From positions 1 to 64,000 of the forward strand of contig CALUNU010000008.1 in assembly GCA_944322095.1 (NCBI GenBank): a DNA stretch of 64,000 nt. Direction: 5' to 3'. Positions 51,342 through 60,125 of this stretch are shown here, piece after piece (positions within the stretch are counted from its first letter, which is position 1; each line of letters opens with the position of its first letter). Source of the DNA: an uncultured Alloprevotella sp. (GTDB lineage Bacteria; Bacteroidota; Bacteroidia; Bacteroidales; Bacteroidaceae). Both the position numbers and the translations under genes were made by a program. Under the pieces are notes generated by a model. It ran no database searches. It was not told the DNA's origin and saw only the letters and a program-made list of their open reading frames with translations.

Positions 51342-52229
51342 ATGAGAAAAATTTCCCATATCCTTCTTGGCACGGGCATCGTGCTTAGTGTCCTTTCCAC
51401 GGTGTCGGCGTGCAAGTCCGACTCGAAGGAGCTGGCCGAAAAGGAAAAGGAGCTCGAAGAGCTCCGTCAGCTGGCCGATCTCGACAAAAAAGAGATGGAA
51501 AATCAGTATGCACAATTTGCGTTGCAGTACGACGAGTTGAAGAAGGGCGTCAAGGACGACTCGCTCATAGCCCGTCTCGACGCCGAGCAGCAGCGCGCCG
51601 AAAACCTGCTGGCCGAGCTGAAGCGCGTCAAGAGCAACGACGCCGCCGAGATACGCCGTTTGAAGAAAGAGCTGGAAACCGTCCGCGCCGTCCTGCGCAC
51701 ATACATCCTTCAGGTCGACTCTTTGCAGCAGCTCAACCAGACGCTCGTGGCCGAGCGCGACATGGCGCGTGCACAGAACGAGGCTGCCAACCGCCAAATC
51801 TCTTCGCTCAACACCGAGCGCGCCAATCTGAGCGAGCAGGTGGCCATCGCCTCGCAGCTCAACGCCACGGGCGTCAGCGTAGCGCCGTTGAAGAAGAACG
51901 GCAAGAGCGCCCGCCGCACCAAGGACATAAAGCGCTTCTCCGTGACCTTTACCATTACGCGCAACGTGACGGCAAAAACGGGCAACCGCATGGCGTATGT
52001 CCGCCTGATGAAGCCCAACCAGTCGGTGGTGAACCCTTCGGGCTCCTTCACCTACGAAAACCGCAGCATCGAGTATTCCGCGGCCAAAAACATCGAATAC
52101 ACCGGCCAGGAGCAGCGCGTCACGCTTTATGTCCCCGCCGACGAATACCTCAGTGCGGGCACGTTTACGGCCTACATCTTTGTTGACGGTCAGATGATCG
52201 GTTCGGGCAGCTTGCAGATGAAGAAGTAA
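51342..52229 (+). CDS. Coiled-coil lipoprotein of unknown function
   Basis: This 295-aa protein has a signal with lipobox-like end (VLSVLSTVSACKSD, Cys24). Residues 30-170 form a long coiled coil rich in E-K-E-x-x-L repeats (ELAEKEKELEELRQL; RLKKELETVRAVL). The C-terminal 110 residues are a beta-rich domain beginning KRFSVTFTITRNVTAKTGNR and ending GQMIGSGSLQMKK. Such proteins are found widely in Bacteroidales, but I know of no function. It ends at a terminator (52258-52302). Confidence 0.75.
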   Translation: MRKISHILLGTGIVLSVLSTVSACKSDSKELAEKEKELEELRQLADLDKKEMENQYAQFALQYDELKKGVKDDSLIARLDAEQQRAENLLAELKRVKSNDAAEIRRLKKELETVRAVLRTYILQVDSLQQLNQTLVAERDMARAQNEAANRQISSLNTERANLSEQVAIASQLNATGVSVAPLKKNGKSARRTKDIKRFSVTFTITRNVTAKTGNRMAYVRLMKPNQSVVNPSGSFTYENRSIEYSAAKNIEYTGQEQRVTLYVPADEYLSAGTFTAYIFVDGQMIGSGSLQMKK

Positions 52230-52257
52230 CGCGCGTGCGCGCGTGTATTATTATAAG

Positions 52258-52302
52258 GAGAGTGGGACGGGCGTCCGTAAGGAGGCTTCCCGCTCTCTTT
52301 TT
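52258..52302 (+). terminator. Terminator of the coiled-coil lipoprotein gene
   Basis: A 10-bp stem (52258-52267 with 52288-52297, one G-T pair) is followed directly by a T-run (tttttcttt). Confidence 0.8.
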
Positions 52303-52330
52303 CTTTAATTTCTCCCAACATTCCTCCGAT

Positions 52331-54961
52331 ATGAAACGACTTTTTCTCCTTCTCCTGTTGGCTCTGCCGTTGGCAGCCGTCGCTTTTGCCGCCCCTGCCG
52401 ACAGCCTGGCCCGTCGCATGGCCCTGCTGGCGGCCCGCGGCGATGCCGACAGGCTGCGCCCCCTGTATGTCCGCTCGGCCGACAGCCTGCCGCCCTACAC
52501 CCGTCTCTATTGCCAGATGGCCCTTGCGCGGGCCGACCGCCGCTACGGCCGCATGGTGGCCTGCATCGATACGCTTCTCGACAAATATCCGCGCCGCCTG
52601 GGCACCAACGGCCGCTTTGCCCTCGTGGAGCTCAAGGCCGGCGGCCTGCGGCGGTTGGGACGCTACGACGAACTGGCAACCTTCTGCCGCCGCGAGTTGA
52701 AGAGCTATCGCCGCAAGCGCTTCGACCGCGAGCGGCTGGGGCGTCTCGTGGTCTACGAGCGCCTGGCACGGCGTCTGGGAGGAGCCACTCCGCGGGCCCG
52801 GCTGCTTTCGCTGGCCGACCGCGACAGTGTGTTCACGCTGCGCGAGGAGTATCCCCGCCTGTCGGCCGCGGCCGACACCTTCGCCCGGCGTCGTGCGGCC
52901 TTGTCGCTCGCGCTGGCCTTCCGCCGCGATGCCGACGCCCTGCGCCTGGCCGATTCGCTCCTCGTCCATCATGCCGACTCGCTTATCGACGAAGACTTTG
53001 CCCACGTGGCCCATGCACGGGCCCGCCTGTTGGTGCGTGCCGGCCGCTGGGCCGAGCTCTCGGCCCTTGCCTCGCGTTGCGCCGGCGAGTGGTCGGCGAG
53101 GGGAGTGGACCTGTCCCGCTACGGCCGTTGGGGCGAGGCCTGGCGCGACGAGCCGCCCACGCTCTTGCAGGGCGATGCCGGCGGAGCCGCGCTGCACCTC
53201 ACGCGCGACTGGCCCCTGCTGGCGTCGTTTGCCCTCAACGCGGGCGATGCCGTCCCCTTTCTGCTCGACACGGGGCAGGAGCATACGCTCGTTTCCTCTG
53301 GATTGGCGCGCAGCATGGGCCTTCGCGTCCTGCCCGACACGCTTTCCGTGGCCACGCCCCTCGGCCTGCTGCGCGTTTCGCCGGCGCTGGCCGACAGTCT
53401 GCACCTCGGCAGCCTGACGCTTTCCCATTTCTTCCTGTATGTCACGGCCGATACGGCCCGTTTCCCGGCCGGCGTGTCGGCCATCATGGGTTGCGACGAC
53501 CTGGCGAGGCTGGGCCGCCTCACGTTCAGCGGCGAGCGGCTCAGTATAGCCCCCCTCCCCCCTGCGGCGGCCGCTACGGACGGGCCCAATCTGTGGTTCT
53601 CCACGGCGGGAACGCCCTTGCTGCGCGCGAGCTGCGAGGGCAGCGAGTGCGTCTTCGGCATCGACACGGGCAATGCGGGCAACGCCATGTCGAGCATCGT
53701 CTTCCCCCGTGAGCAAACCGACACCCTGGCCTTTGCTTTCAGCCTGGACGGCCGGCGGCTATCCGTCGGCCCCGTCGTCTTGCGCGATTACCGTTCGGCC
53801 GACCGCGACGGAGCCCTGGGCGCCCCCTTCCTGCGCAGCTTCAGCGAGGTGACGCTCGACTTTCACCACATGCGCCTCACGGCAGGCAGCCACCGCGCCT
53901 ACGAACCCCTCCACGTGTTCGACTACATGGAGAGCGGCGACCTGTTTGGCCTCGAACGCAACGCCCGTGCCCTCACGGCCGTTTCGTCGCCCCGCGACAC
54001 GGCGCTCATGCATCTCCACATCGACGGCGGAAAGAACTGCCCGGCGCTCGTTGCTGCCGAGGCCGCCCGTCTGCTTGCCACCATCGGCGGGGAAGACGAC
54101 GGGGCCGAGGCTGGCGAGCGCGACTATCTGCTCATGTACCGCATCAACGCGCTGGTGCGCGCCGGGCAATATGCCGAAGCCGCCCGCATGGTGGACGAGG
54201 CCGGGCGCGAAGGCCTCCACTCCGGTGCGGTGCGCGAGATGCTGCTCCACCTGGGCGCCACCTGTGCCGCCCTTTCGGGCACGCAGCCCACGCGCATCAC
54301 CAGCGGAGGCGGGGCTGTGGCCGTGCTCCGCGAAACAACGGACGAGAGCGGACGCCGCAGCATAGGCATCACCGTTAATAAAAAAGAGATGGAGGCCGCC
54401 GTCGATCCTTCGCTCGAAGTGACCCGCCTCACTGAGCGGGCCGCCCGCCGCCTGAAGGTGCGCATTGTTCATCGGCACGGCGCCGACGCCTATGCCGTGG
54501 GCGTCATCGACAGTCTGCGGCTGGGCCGATACGTGCTGCGCGACGTGCTGTGCCACGTCCTTCCCGACAAGGAGCGCCGCATGACGCTCGGCTTTAACGT
54601 GCTGTCCCTCTTTTCCGACGTCACCTTTGCCCCCGGCGCTGTCACCTTCGTTTCCGACGCCCCTGCCGCGTCGGGAGCCACGGTTCCTTTGCGTTTCGAC
54701 GGTCGCCTTTGCGTCGAAGGCCTCGCTCCCGGCGGCTACCTGACGCTGGGCCTCGTTGCAGAAGGCCGCAGCACGCTGGCCCGCCGTTTCCCCTCCATCG
54801 GCGTGGGCACGTTGAGCCTCCCGGCGTCGGCGTTCGTCCCGGGCGATTTCACGGGTGAGCCCTACCACCTCGACGGCACCCTTTCCGTCCCGCATCTCGT
54901 CAAGGCCGCCGGCAGCGTGCGCTTCGATTTCCAACGGATGCAGCTTTCCTATCCGCGTTAG
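52331..54961 (+). CDS. Exported protein with three retropepsin-like modules
   Basis: This 876-aa protein has a signal peptide (LFLLLLLALPLAAVAFAA, residues 1-21) and a helical TPR-like N-terminal region (to about 270). Module 1 has PFLLDTGQEHTLVSSGLA and later AIMGCDDLARLG. Module 2 has VFGIDTGNAGNAMS and later GALGAPFLRSFSEVTLDF. Module 3 (about 690-800) keeps the fold pattern (LEVTRLTERAARRLKVRI, then TLGFNVLSLFSDVTF), but the DTG is replaced by DPS. Modules 1 and 2 could form or mimic an aspartyl-protease dimer within one chain; module 3 appears inactive. Start 52331 begins the signal peptide and lies after the terminator. Substrate and role unknown. Confidence 0.8.
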   Translation: MKRLFLLLLLALPLAAVAFAAPADSLARRMALLAARGDADRLRPLYVRSADSLPPYTRLYCQMALARADRRYGRMVACIDTLLDKYPRRLGTNGRFALVELKAGGLRRLGRYDELATFCRRELKSYRRKRFDRERLGRLVVYERLARRLGGATPRARLLSLADRDSVFTLREEYPRLSAAADTFARRRAALSLALAFRRDADALRLADSLLVHHADSLIDEDFAHVAHARARLLVRAGRWAELSALASRCAGEWSARGVDLSRYGRWGEAWRDEPPTLLQGDAGGAALHLTRDWPLLASFALNAGDAVPFLLDTGQEHTLVSSGLARSMGLRVLPDTLSVATPLGLLRVSPALADSLHLGSLTLSHFFLYVTADTARFPAGVSAIMGCDDLARLGRLTFSGERLSIAPLPPAAAATDGPNLWFSTAGTPLLRASCEGSECVFGIDTGNAGNAMSSIVFPREQTDTLAFAFSLDGRRLSVGPVVLRDYRSADRDGALGAPFLRSFSEVTLDFHHMRLTAGSHRAYEPLHVFDYMESGDLFGLERNARALTAVSSPRDTALMHLHIDGGKNCPALVAAEAARLLATIGGEDDGAEAGERDYLLMYRINALVRAGQYAEAARMVDEAGREGLHSGAVREMLLHLGATCAALSGTQPTRITSGGGAVAVLRETTDESGRRSIGITVNKKEMEAAVDPSLEVTRLTERAARRLKVRIVHRHGADAYAVGVIDSLRLGRYVLRDVLCHVLPDKERRMTLGFNVLSLFSDVTFAPGAVTFVSDAPAASGATVPLRFDGRLCVEGLAPGGYLTLGLVAEGRSTLARRFPSIGVGTLSLPASAFVPGDFTGEPYHLDGTLSVPHLVKAAGSVRFDFQRMQLSYPR

Positions 54962-55043
54962 CCGGCCCGTTATTGCGTTTTCCCGCCGGTCCGTTGCCAT
55001 AGGCGGTCGGCAACCGTCGCCCCGAAGGCCGGGAGCGGCAACA

Positions 55044-55068
55044 AGCCCGAGACAGCTCGGGCTTTTTT
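55044..55068 (+). terminator. Terminator after the retropepsin-like gene
   Basis: An 8-bp perfect stem (55044-55051 with 55056-55063) with tetraloop acag is followed by a T-run. Confidence 0.88.
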
Positions 55069-55111
55069 CTTATCTATGAACAGGGAAATGGGATGCCGCT
55101 CGGACAAGGCG

Positions 55112-55162
55112 AGGAAAAAGCGGGTTTTTCCTTGCCTCCCCTCTCACCTTTCACTATCTTTG
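55112..55162 (+). promoter_or_regulatory. Upstream hairpin-linked promoter of mnmA
   Basis: Hairpin arms aggaaaaa/tttttcct (55112-55119, 55125-55132) run into TTG (55132-55134), then 20 bases and TATCTTTG (55155-55162). It would give a leader of about 85 bases for mnmA. Confidence 0.75.
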
Positions 55163-55193
55163 GCTGCGCCCAAGATTGAGGCGGCTCGGCAAT

Positions 55194-55246
55194 GCCAAGG
55201 AAAACGAGCTTTTCCTTGGCGCTGCTCTCGCCTTTCACTATCTTTG
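55194..55246 (+). promoter_or_regulatory. Downstream hairpin-linked promoter of mnmA
   Basis: A perfect 11-bp hairpin (55194-55204 with 55210-55220) contains the TTG (55216-55218), followed after 20 bases by TATCTTTG (55239-55246). The module is almost the same as that of the GH2 gene. The mnmA ATG is only 6 bases beyond the -7 box, so transcripts from here would be leaderless or nearly so. Confidence 0.8.
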
Positions 55247-55252
55247 CAAACC

Positions 55253-56383
55253 ATGTCGGGAGAAACGAACCATAAGAAGGTACTTGTGGCCATGTCGGGC
55301 GGAGTGGACAGCTCTGCCGTCTGCCTGATGCTCCGCGAGCAGGGATACGAGCTCGTGGGGCTCACCATGCGCGTGTGGGACCTGCCGCGCCAGTTTGCCG
55401 ACGGGGCCGACGAACCCGACTTTGTCCGTGCGGCGCGGGCCCTGGCAGCCCGTCTGGGCTTTCCCCACTACGTGGCCGACGTGCGCGAAGCCTTCCGCAA
55501 CAGCGTGGTGCGCTATTTCCTGGACGAATATGCCGCCGGCCGCACGCCCAATCCCTGTGTGATGTGCAACCGCGACTTCAAGTTTCGCCTGCTGGCCGAC
55601 GAAGCCACGCGCCTGGGCTGCCAGTACATTGCCACCGGGCATTATGTCGACACCGAGGAGCGCGAAGGACACGTTTACCTGCGCATGGGCGACGACGGAC
55701 GGAAAGATCAGTCGTATTTCCTTTGGCGGGTGCCCGAGGAAACGCTGCGGCGCTGCCTTTTTCCGCTCGGAAGGATGGAAAAGGCGGCCGTGCGTGCCTA
55801 TCTGGCCGACCGCGGCTTCCACGTGGCGGCCCGTCAGTCGGAGTCGATGGAGGTTTGCTTCGTCGAGGGCGACTACCGCGACTTTCTCATGGCCCAGCGC
55901 CCCGAGCTGGCAGCCGCCACGGCAGGCGGGGCCTTCGTGTCGGCCGACGGGCGGCGCCTGGGCACGCACCGCGGCGTGCCTTTCTACACCGTGGGGCAGC
56001 GCAAGGGGCTGGGCATAGCCTTGGGCAGCCCGGCTTACGTCCTGCGCCTCAACGCAGCCAAGAACACCGTCGTTCTGGGCGGCGCCGACGACCTGCTCAC
56101 CACCGCCTTCTTCGTCGAGGATGGCCGGGCCGTGGCCCCCGAAGCCTTTTGGGCGTTGCAGGAGCTCAGCGTGCGCATCCGCTACCACAGCCATCCCGTG
56201 GCCTGCCACGTCAGCCCCCTGCCCGACGGACGCTGGCTCGTGCGCACGCCGCAGCCCGTGAGCGCCGTCACGCCGGGGCAAAGCGCCGTGTTCTACGTGG
56301 GCAGGCGCCTCGTGGCTGGGGCCGTCATAGCCTCGCAGCGCGGCATCGGACAATACATGGAAAAGCAAGAAACAACAAAATAA
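55253..56383 (+). CDS. mnmA: tRNA-specific 2-thiouridylase MnmA
   Basis: This 376-aa enzyme activates U34 of Lys, Glu and Gln tRNAs with ATP and inserts sulfur. The PP-loop is VAMSGGVDSSA. Catalytic Cys105 is in NPCVMCNRDFKF and the persulfide Cys202 in SMEVCFVEGDYRDF. The central tRNA-binding and C-terminal beta-barrel domains are complete. Start 55253 (MSGETNHKKVLV) gives the standard N-terminal strand; the longer frame runs back through both promoters and is not credible. The gene is followed after 11 bases by the subtilase. Confidence 0.95.
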   Translation: MSGETNHKKVLVAMSGGVDSSAVCLMLREQGYELVGLTMRVWDLPRQFADGADEPDFVRAARALAARLGFPHYVADVREAFRNSVVRYFLDEYAAGRTPNPCVMCNRDFKFRLLADEATRLGCQYIATGHYVDTEEREGHVYLRMGDDGRKDQSYFLWRVPEETLRRCLFPLGRMEKAAVRAYLADRGFHVAARQSESMEVCFVEGDYRDFLMAQRPELAAATAGGAFVSADGRRLGTHRGVPFYTVGQRKGLGIALGSPAYVLRLNAAKNTVVLGGADDLLTTAFFVEDGRAVAPEAFWALQELSVRIRYHSHPVACHVSPLPDGRWLVRTPQPVSAVTPGQSAVFYVGRRLVAGAVIASQRGIGQYMEKQETTK

Positions 56384-56394
56384 ACGAAAAAGAG

Positions 56395-57768
56395 ATGAGA
56401 AAGACAGCCATTCTCCTTTTGTGCGCCGTGCTTTCGCTGGGGGCCTATGCCGCCGCCGACACTGCGCGCGTCTATCGCTTCCGCGTGAGCCTCGCGGACA
56501 AGAAAAACAATCCCTATTCGCTGAAACATCCCGAAAAGTTCCTCTCGCCGAAGTCGTTGGAGCGCCGTGCCAAGTTTAAAATCAAGCTCGATGCCCACGA
56601 CCTGCCCGTAACGCCCGCCTACGTCGACGGGTTGCGCCGGGCCGGGATGAGCGTGCTCAACATGAGCAAGTGGAACAACACGGTGCTCGTCGAGACAACG
56701 GACAGCGCTGCGGCCGTGGGGCTCACTTCGCTGCCGTACGTGAGCGCCGTGCGCCTGCTGTGGGCCGGCCAGCCCGCCGCTCCCAAAGCCCCCAAGACCG
56801 ACCGCCACGACATCGTGACCAACCGCCGCGATACGCTCGACAACTATTACGGCCGCGCCGTGACGCAGGTGGAAATGCTTGGCGTCGACAAGCTGCATGC
56901 TGCCGGCTTCCGCGGCGCAGGCGTGACGATAGCCGTCGTGGACGGCGGTTTCTACAACGCCGACTGCCTCGACGCGCTCCGCGGCTGCAAGATCCTGGGC
57001 ACGCGCAACTTCGTTCACCCCGGCCGCAGCGTCTACGAAGAGCAGTCGCACGGCATGCAGGTGCTCTCGTGCATCGGCTCCCGCTGGGAAAACGCCATTG
57101 TGGGCACGGCCCCCGACGCTTCGTTCTATCTCCTTGTGAGCGAGGACGGCGGCAGCGAGAGCCTCGTGGAGGAGGACAACTGGTGCGCCGCCATTGAGTA
57201 TGCCGACAGCGTAGGCGCCGACATCGTCACCAGTTCGCTGGGATATTATGAGTTTGACAACCCGGCAGATTCGTACCGCTACCGCGATCTCGACGGCCGG
57301 ACGGCCGCCATCAGCCGTGCCGCCTCGCTGGCCGCCGGCCGCGGCATGGTGGTGGTGAACAGCGCGGGCAACAGCGGCGACGAGCCGTGGAAGAAAATTA
57401 GCGTGCCCGCCGATGCCACCGACATACTGACCGTGGGCGCCGTCGATGCCGACCGCACCAACACCAACTTCTCGTCGTTGGGCCCCGCAGCCGACGGCCG
57501 CGTGAAGCCCGACGTCGCTGCCATGGGCGGCCGTTCGGCCGTATTGCTCGTGGACGGCACGGTGGGTGCGGCCAGCGGCACCTCCTTCTCGGCCCCCATC
57601 CTCTGCGGAGCGGTGGCTTGCCTCTGGCAAGCCTGTCCCGGCCTTTCGCCCGTGAAACTCATGGACGCCGTGCGCCGTAGCGGCGACCGGGCCGACTATC
57701 CCGACAACGTCTATGGTTACGGCATCCCCAACGTGTGGAATGCCTATCAGAAACTGATGAAGAAATAG
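56395..57768 (+). CDS. Exported S8 subtilisin-like serine protease
   Basis: This 457-aa protein has a signal peptide (AILLLCAVLSLGAYA, residues 1-20) and a propeptide-like region (about 22-125, with the typical KFLSPKSLERRAKF). The subtilase domain carries the catalytic triad Asp183 (AVVDGGF), His219 (QSHGMQV) and Ser397 (GTSFSAP), with the oxyanion Asn in NSAGNSG. It belongs to the Bacteroidetes single-domain S8 group. Its 3' end overlaps the probable start of xseA by one base. The substrate is unknown; a periplasmic or secreted location is expected. Confidence 0.92.
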   Translation: MRKTAILLLCAVLSLGAYAAADTARVYRFRVSLADKKNNPYSLKHPEKFLSPKSLERRAKFKIKLDAHDLPVTPAYVDGLRRAGMSVLNMSKWNNTVLVETTDSAAAVGLTSLPYVSAVRLLWAGQPAAPKAPKTDRHDIVTNRRDTLDNYYGRAVTQVEMLGVDKLHAAGFRGAGVTIAVVDGGFYNADCLDALRGCKILGTRNFVHPGRSVYEEQSHGMQVLSCIGSRWENAIVGTAPDASFYLLVSEDGGSESLVEEDNWCAAIEYADSVGADIVTSSLGYYEFDNPADSYRYRDLDGRTAAISRAASLAAGRGMVVVNSAGNSGDEPWKKISVPADATDILTVGAVDADRTNTNFSSLGPAADGRVKPDVAAMGGRSAVLLVDGTVGAASGTSFSAPILCGAVACLWQACPGLSPVKLMDAVRRSGDRADYPDNVYGYGIPNVWNAYQKLMKK

Positions 57769-59138
57769 TGGAACGCCGCCCGCTTTCGCTGCACGAATTG
57801 AACGGCTTGGTACGCGCCACGCTCGAAGCCACGCTGCCCGAACCCTTCTGGCTCGTGGCCGAGCTGAGCGAGGTGCGCCCGGCTGCTTCGGGCCATTGCT
57901 ACCTGGAATTTGTGGAGAAGAGCGAAGCCGACGGCCGCTTGCTGGCCAAAGCCTCCGGGCGCATCTGGCGCGACGTCTATCCCCTCGTGGCGGGCCATTT
58001 TGAGCGCACGACGGGCAGCCCCCTGCGCCCCGGCATGCAGGTGCTCGTGCAGGTGGAAGTGGCGTTCCACGAGCTGTATGGCTATGCGCTGACCGTCGTC
58101 GACATCGACCCCACGTACACGCTGGGCGACATGGCACGCCGCCGGCAGGAGATACTCATGCGGCTCGACGAGGACGGCGTGCGCGACCTGAACCGCGAGC
58201 TGCCACTGCCACGCCTGCTGGCGCGCATCGCCGTGATTTCCAGCGGAACGGCGGCCGGCTATGGCGACTTCTGCCACCAGCTCGACGCCTCGCCCTTTCG
58301 CTTTGCGACGCAGCTCTTTCCTGCCACGATGCAGGGAGCACAGGTGGAGCAGAGCGTCATAGCCGCTCTCGATGCCATAGCTGCCGAGGCCGGCAGCTGG
58401 GATGCCGTTGTCATCATCAGGGGCGGCGGAGCCGTGAGCGATTTAAGCGGTTTCGACACCTATCTGCTGGCCGCCAACGTGGCGCAGTTTCCGTTGCCGG
58501 TGCTGACGGGCATCGGCCACGACCGCGACGAGACCGTTATCGACTGCGTGGCCCACACGCGATTGAAGACCCCCACCGCCGTGGCCGATTTTCTCGTGGC
58601 CCATGAGCGGGCCGAAGCCGACGCCCTGGCAGCCCTGCAAGATGCGTTGTACGACGCAGCCGGGCGGAAGCTCACCACGGCGCGTCATGCCTTCGAAACG
58701 ACGGGACGACGCCTCCATGCAGCTGCCGTGCAGTACGCCTCGCGGCGGCGCGAAGAGCTGTTGCGGCTCACGGTGCCCGTTTTCGCCCTGGTGCGCCACC
58801 GGCTGGCCGAGGCGAAGGCCGCGCTCGACGCCTGCACCCCGCGCCTGGCCCGGGCCGCGGAGCGCACGCTGGCCGAGGAGCACCGCCGGCTGGACCTCAT
58901 GGGCCGCACCGTGGCCATGGCCGGGCCCGAGCGCATCCTCCGTCTGGGATACAGCATCACGCGCCGGGACGGACACGCCGTGCGAAGCATTGCCGACCTG
59001 AAAGAGGGCGACCGGCTCGTGACCGAGCTGCTCGAAGGGCGGGTGGAAAGCACCGTAAACACCATTTATCATGAAGAAAACCGAACTGACCTACGAGGAA
59101 GCCTATCAGAAGTTGGAGACCATCGTGAAAGGTCTTGA
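57768..59138 (+). CDS. xseA: Exodeoxyribonuclease VII large subunit
   Basis: This is the roughly 456-aa large subunit of the single-strand exonuclease. An N-terminal OB-fold domain (SLHELNGLVRATLEATLPE, FWLVAELSEV) precedes the catalytic domain with VISSGTAAGYGDF, VVIIRGGGAVSDLSGFDTY and TGIGHDRDETVIDCVAHTR, and then a coiled-coil region. I chose GTG 57768, which overlaps the subtilase stop (TAGTG), because it places the OB domain normally; ATG 57735 inside the subtilase is the alternative. The reading frame continues 68 bases into xseB, giving an extra tail ([21 protein letters not shown], quoted only as a short tail) not usual in XseA. Confidence 0.92.
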   Translation: MERRPLSLHELNGLVRATLEATLPEPFWLVAELSEVRPAASGHCYLEFVEKSEADGRLLAKASGRIWRDVYPLVAGHFERTTGSPLRPGMQVLVQVEVAFHELYGYALTVVDIDPTYTLGDMARRRQEILMRLDEDGVRDLNRELPLPRLLARIAVISSGTAAGYGDFCHQLDASPFRFATQLFPATMQGAQVEQSVIAALDAIAAEAGSWDAVVIIRGGGAVSDLSGFDTYLLAANVAQFPLPVLTGIGHDRDETVIDCVAHTRLKTPTAVADFLVAHERAEADALAALQDALYDAAGRKLTTARHAFETTGRRLHAAAVQYASRRREELLRLTVPVFALVRHRLAEAKAALDACTPRLARAAERTLAEEHRRLDLMGRTVAMAGPERILRLGYSITRRDGHAVRSIADLKEGDRLVTELLEGRVESTVNTIYHEENRTDLRGSLSEVGDHRERS

Positions 59139-59268
59139 AAACGGAGAGCTCAGCGTCGACCTGCTCGGAGCCCGCCTCAAAGAAGCCCGCGACCTGCTGG
59201 CCTATTGCAAGGAGCGGCTGCTGAAAGCCGAAACCGACGTCAAGGCCGTGCTCGACGACGAAGCCTGA
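59071..59268 (+). CDS. xseB: Exodeoxyribonuclease VII small subunit
   Basis: This 65-aa helical protein has the XseB pattern [20 protein letters not shown], followed by [16 protein letters not shown] and a C-terminal helix with [11 protein letters not shown]. It binds the XseA coiled coil to make exonuclease VII. The start lies inside the end of xseA (68-base overlap in another frame), implying translational coupling. Confidence 0.93.
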   Translation: MKKTELTYEEAYQKLETIVKGLENGELSVDLLGARLKEARDLLAYCKERLLKAETDVKAVLDDEA

Positions 59269-59318
59269 ACCGTGACCACGCAGCCGCCAGGCGGCGCGAC
59301 AAACCCATAAAAACGACC

Positions 59319-60092
59319 ATGAGCAAGAACAAGTTATCCAAGTTTGCCGATATGGCCACCTATCCCCACGTGTTCGAGCCCCCCTTCGGCGCCACCGACG
59401 AGGCGGCGTTCGAGATGAAGGGCCGGTGGGGCGAGCTGTTTTTCCACAACGACCATCCCATCGTGCTCGAACTGGGCTGCGGCCGCGGAGAATACACCGT
59501 CGGGCTGGCACGCCTCTTTCCCGAAAAGAACTTTATCGGCGTCGACATCAAGGGAGCCCGCATGTGGACGGGAGCCACCGAGTCGCTGCGCGACGGCATG
59601 AAGAACGTAGCCTTCCTTCGCACGCAAATAGAGTTTATCACGCGCTTTTTCGCTCCCGGCGAGGTGGCCGAGCTGTGGCTCACGTTCAGCGACCCACAGA
59701 TGAAGAAGGTGACAAAGCGACTGACCTCCACCCATTTTCTGGCCCGCTATCGCAACATCCTGGCCGACGGCGGCCTCGTTCACGTCAAGACCGACAGCCC
59801 CTTCCTCTTCACCTATACGCGCTACGTCGTGGAGCGCAACCATCTGCCCTTGGAGCTTTGCACCGACGACCTCTATGGAGCGTTGCCCGGGGCCGACGAC
59901 GAAACGCGGCGCATCCTGAACATCCGAACCTACTACGAGCAGCAATGGCTCGACCGCGGCTTGACCATCAAGTACCTGAAATTCCGCCTGCCGCAGGCCG
60001 GGGAGCTCGTCGAGCCCGACGTCGAAATAGAGCTCGACTCGTATCGCAGCTACAACCGCGCCAAGCGCTCGGGCCTGGAAAAGGCCAAATGA
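59319..60092 (+). CDS. trmB: tRNA (guanine(46)-N(7))-methyltransferase TrmB
   Basis: This 257-aa SAM-dependent enzyme methylates G46 in tRNA variable loops. Motif I is [16 protein letters not shown]; the next strand is [13 protein letters not shown]; the TrmB-specific motif is [17 protein letters not shown]. In most bacteria the segment reads FPDPWPKKRH; the replacement of PWPK by PQMK is the Bacteroidetes variant. Start 59319 begins the usual [12 protein letters not shown]; the longer frame is an upstream extension across xseB. It lies 50 bases after xseB. Confidence 0.93.
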   Translation: MSKNKLSKFADMATYPHVFEPPFGATDEAAFEMKGRWGELFFHNDHPIVLELGCGRGEYTVGLARLFPEKNFIGVDIKGARMWTGATESLRDGMKNVAFLRTQIEFITRFFAPGEVAELWLTFSDPQMKKVTKRLTSTHFLARYRNILADGGLVHVKTDSPFLFTYTRYVVERNHLPLELCTDDLYGALPGADDETRRILNIRTYYEQQWLDRGLTIKYLKFRLPQAGELVEPDVEIELDSYRSYNRAKRSGLEKAK

Positions 60093-60125
60093 AAACAGAA
60101 CCCAACAAAATAAGAAAGGAAAGAC

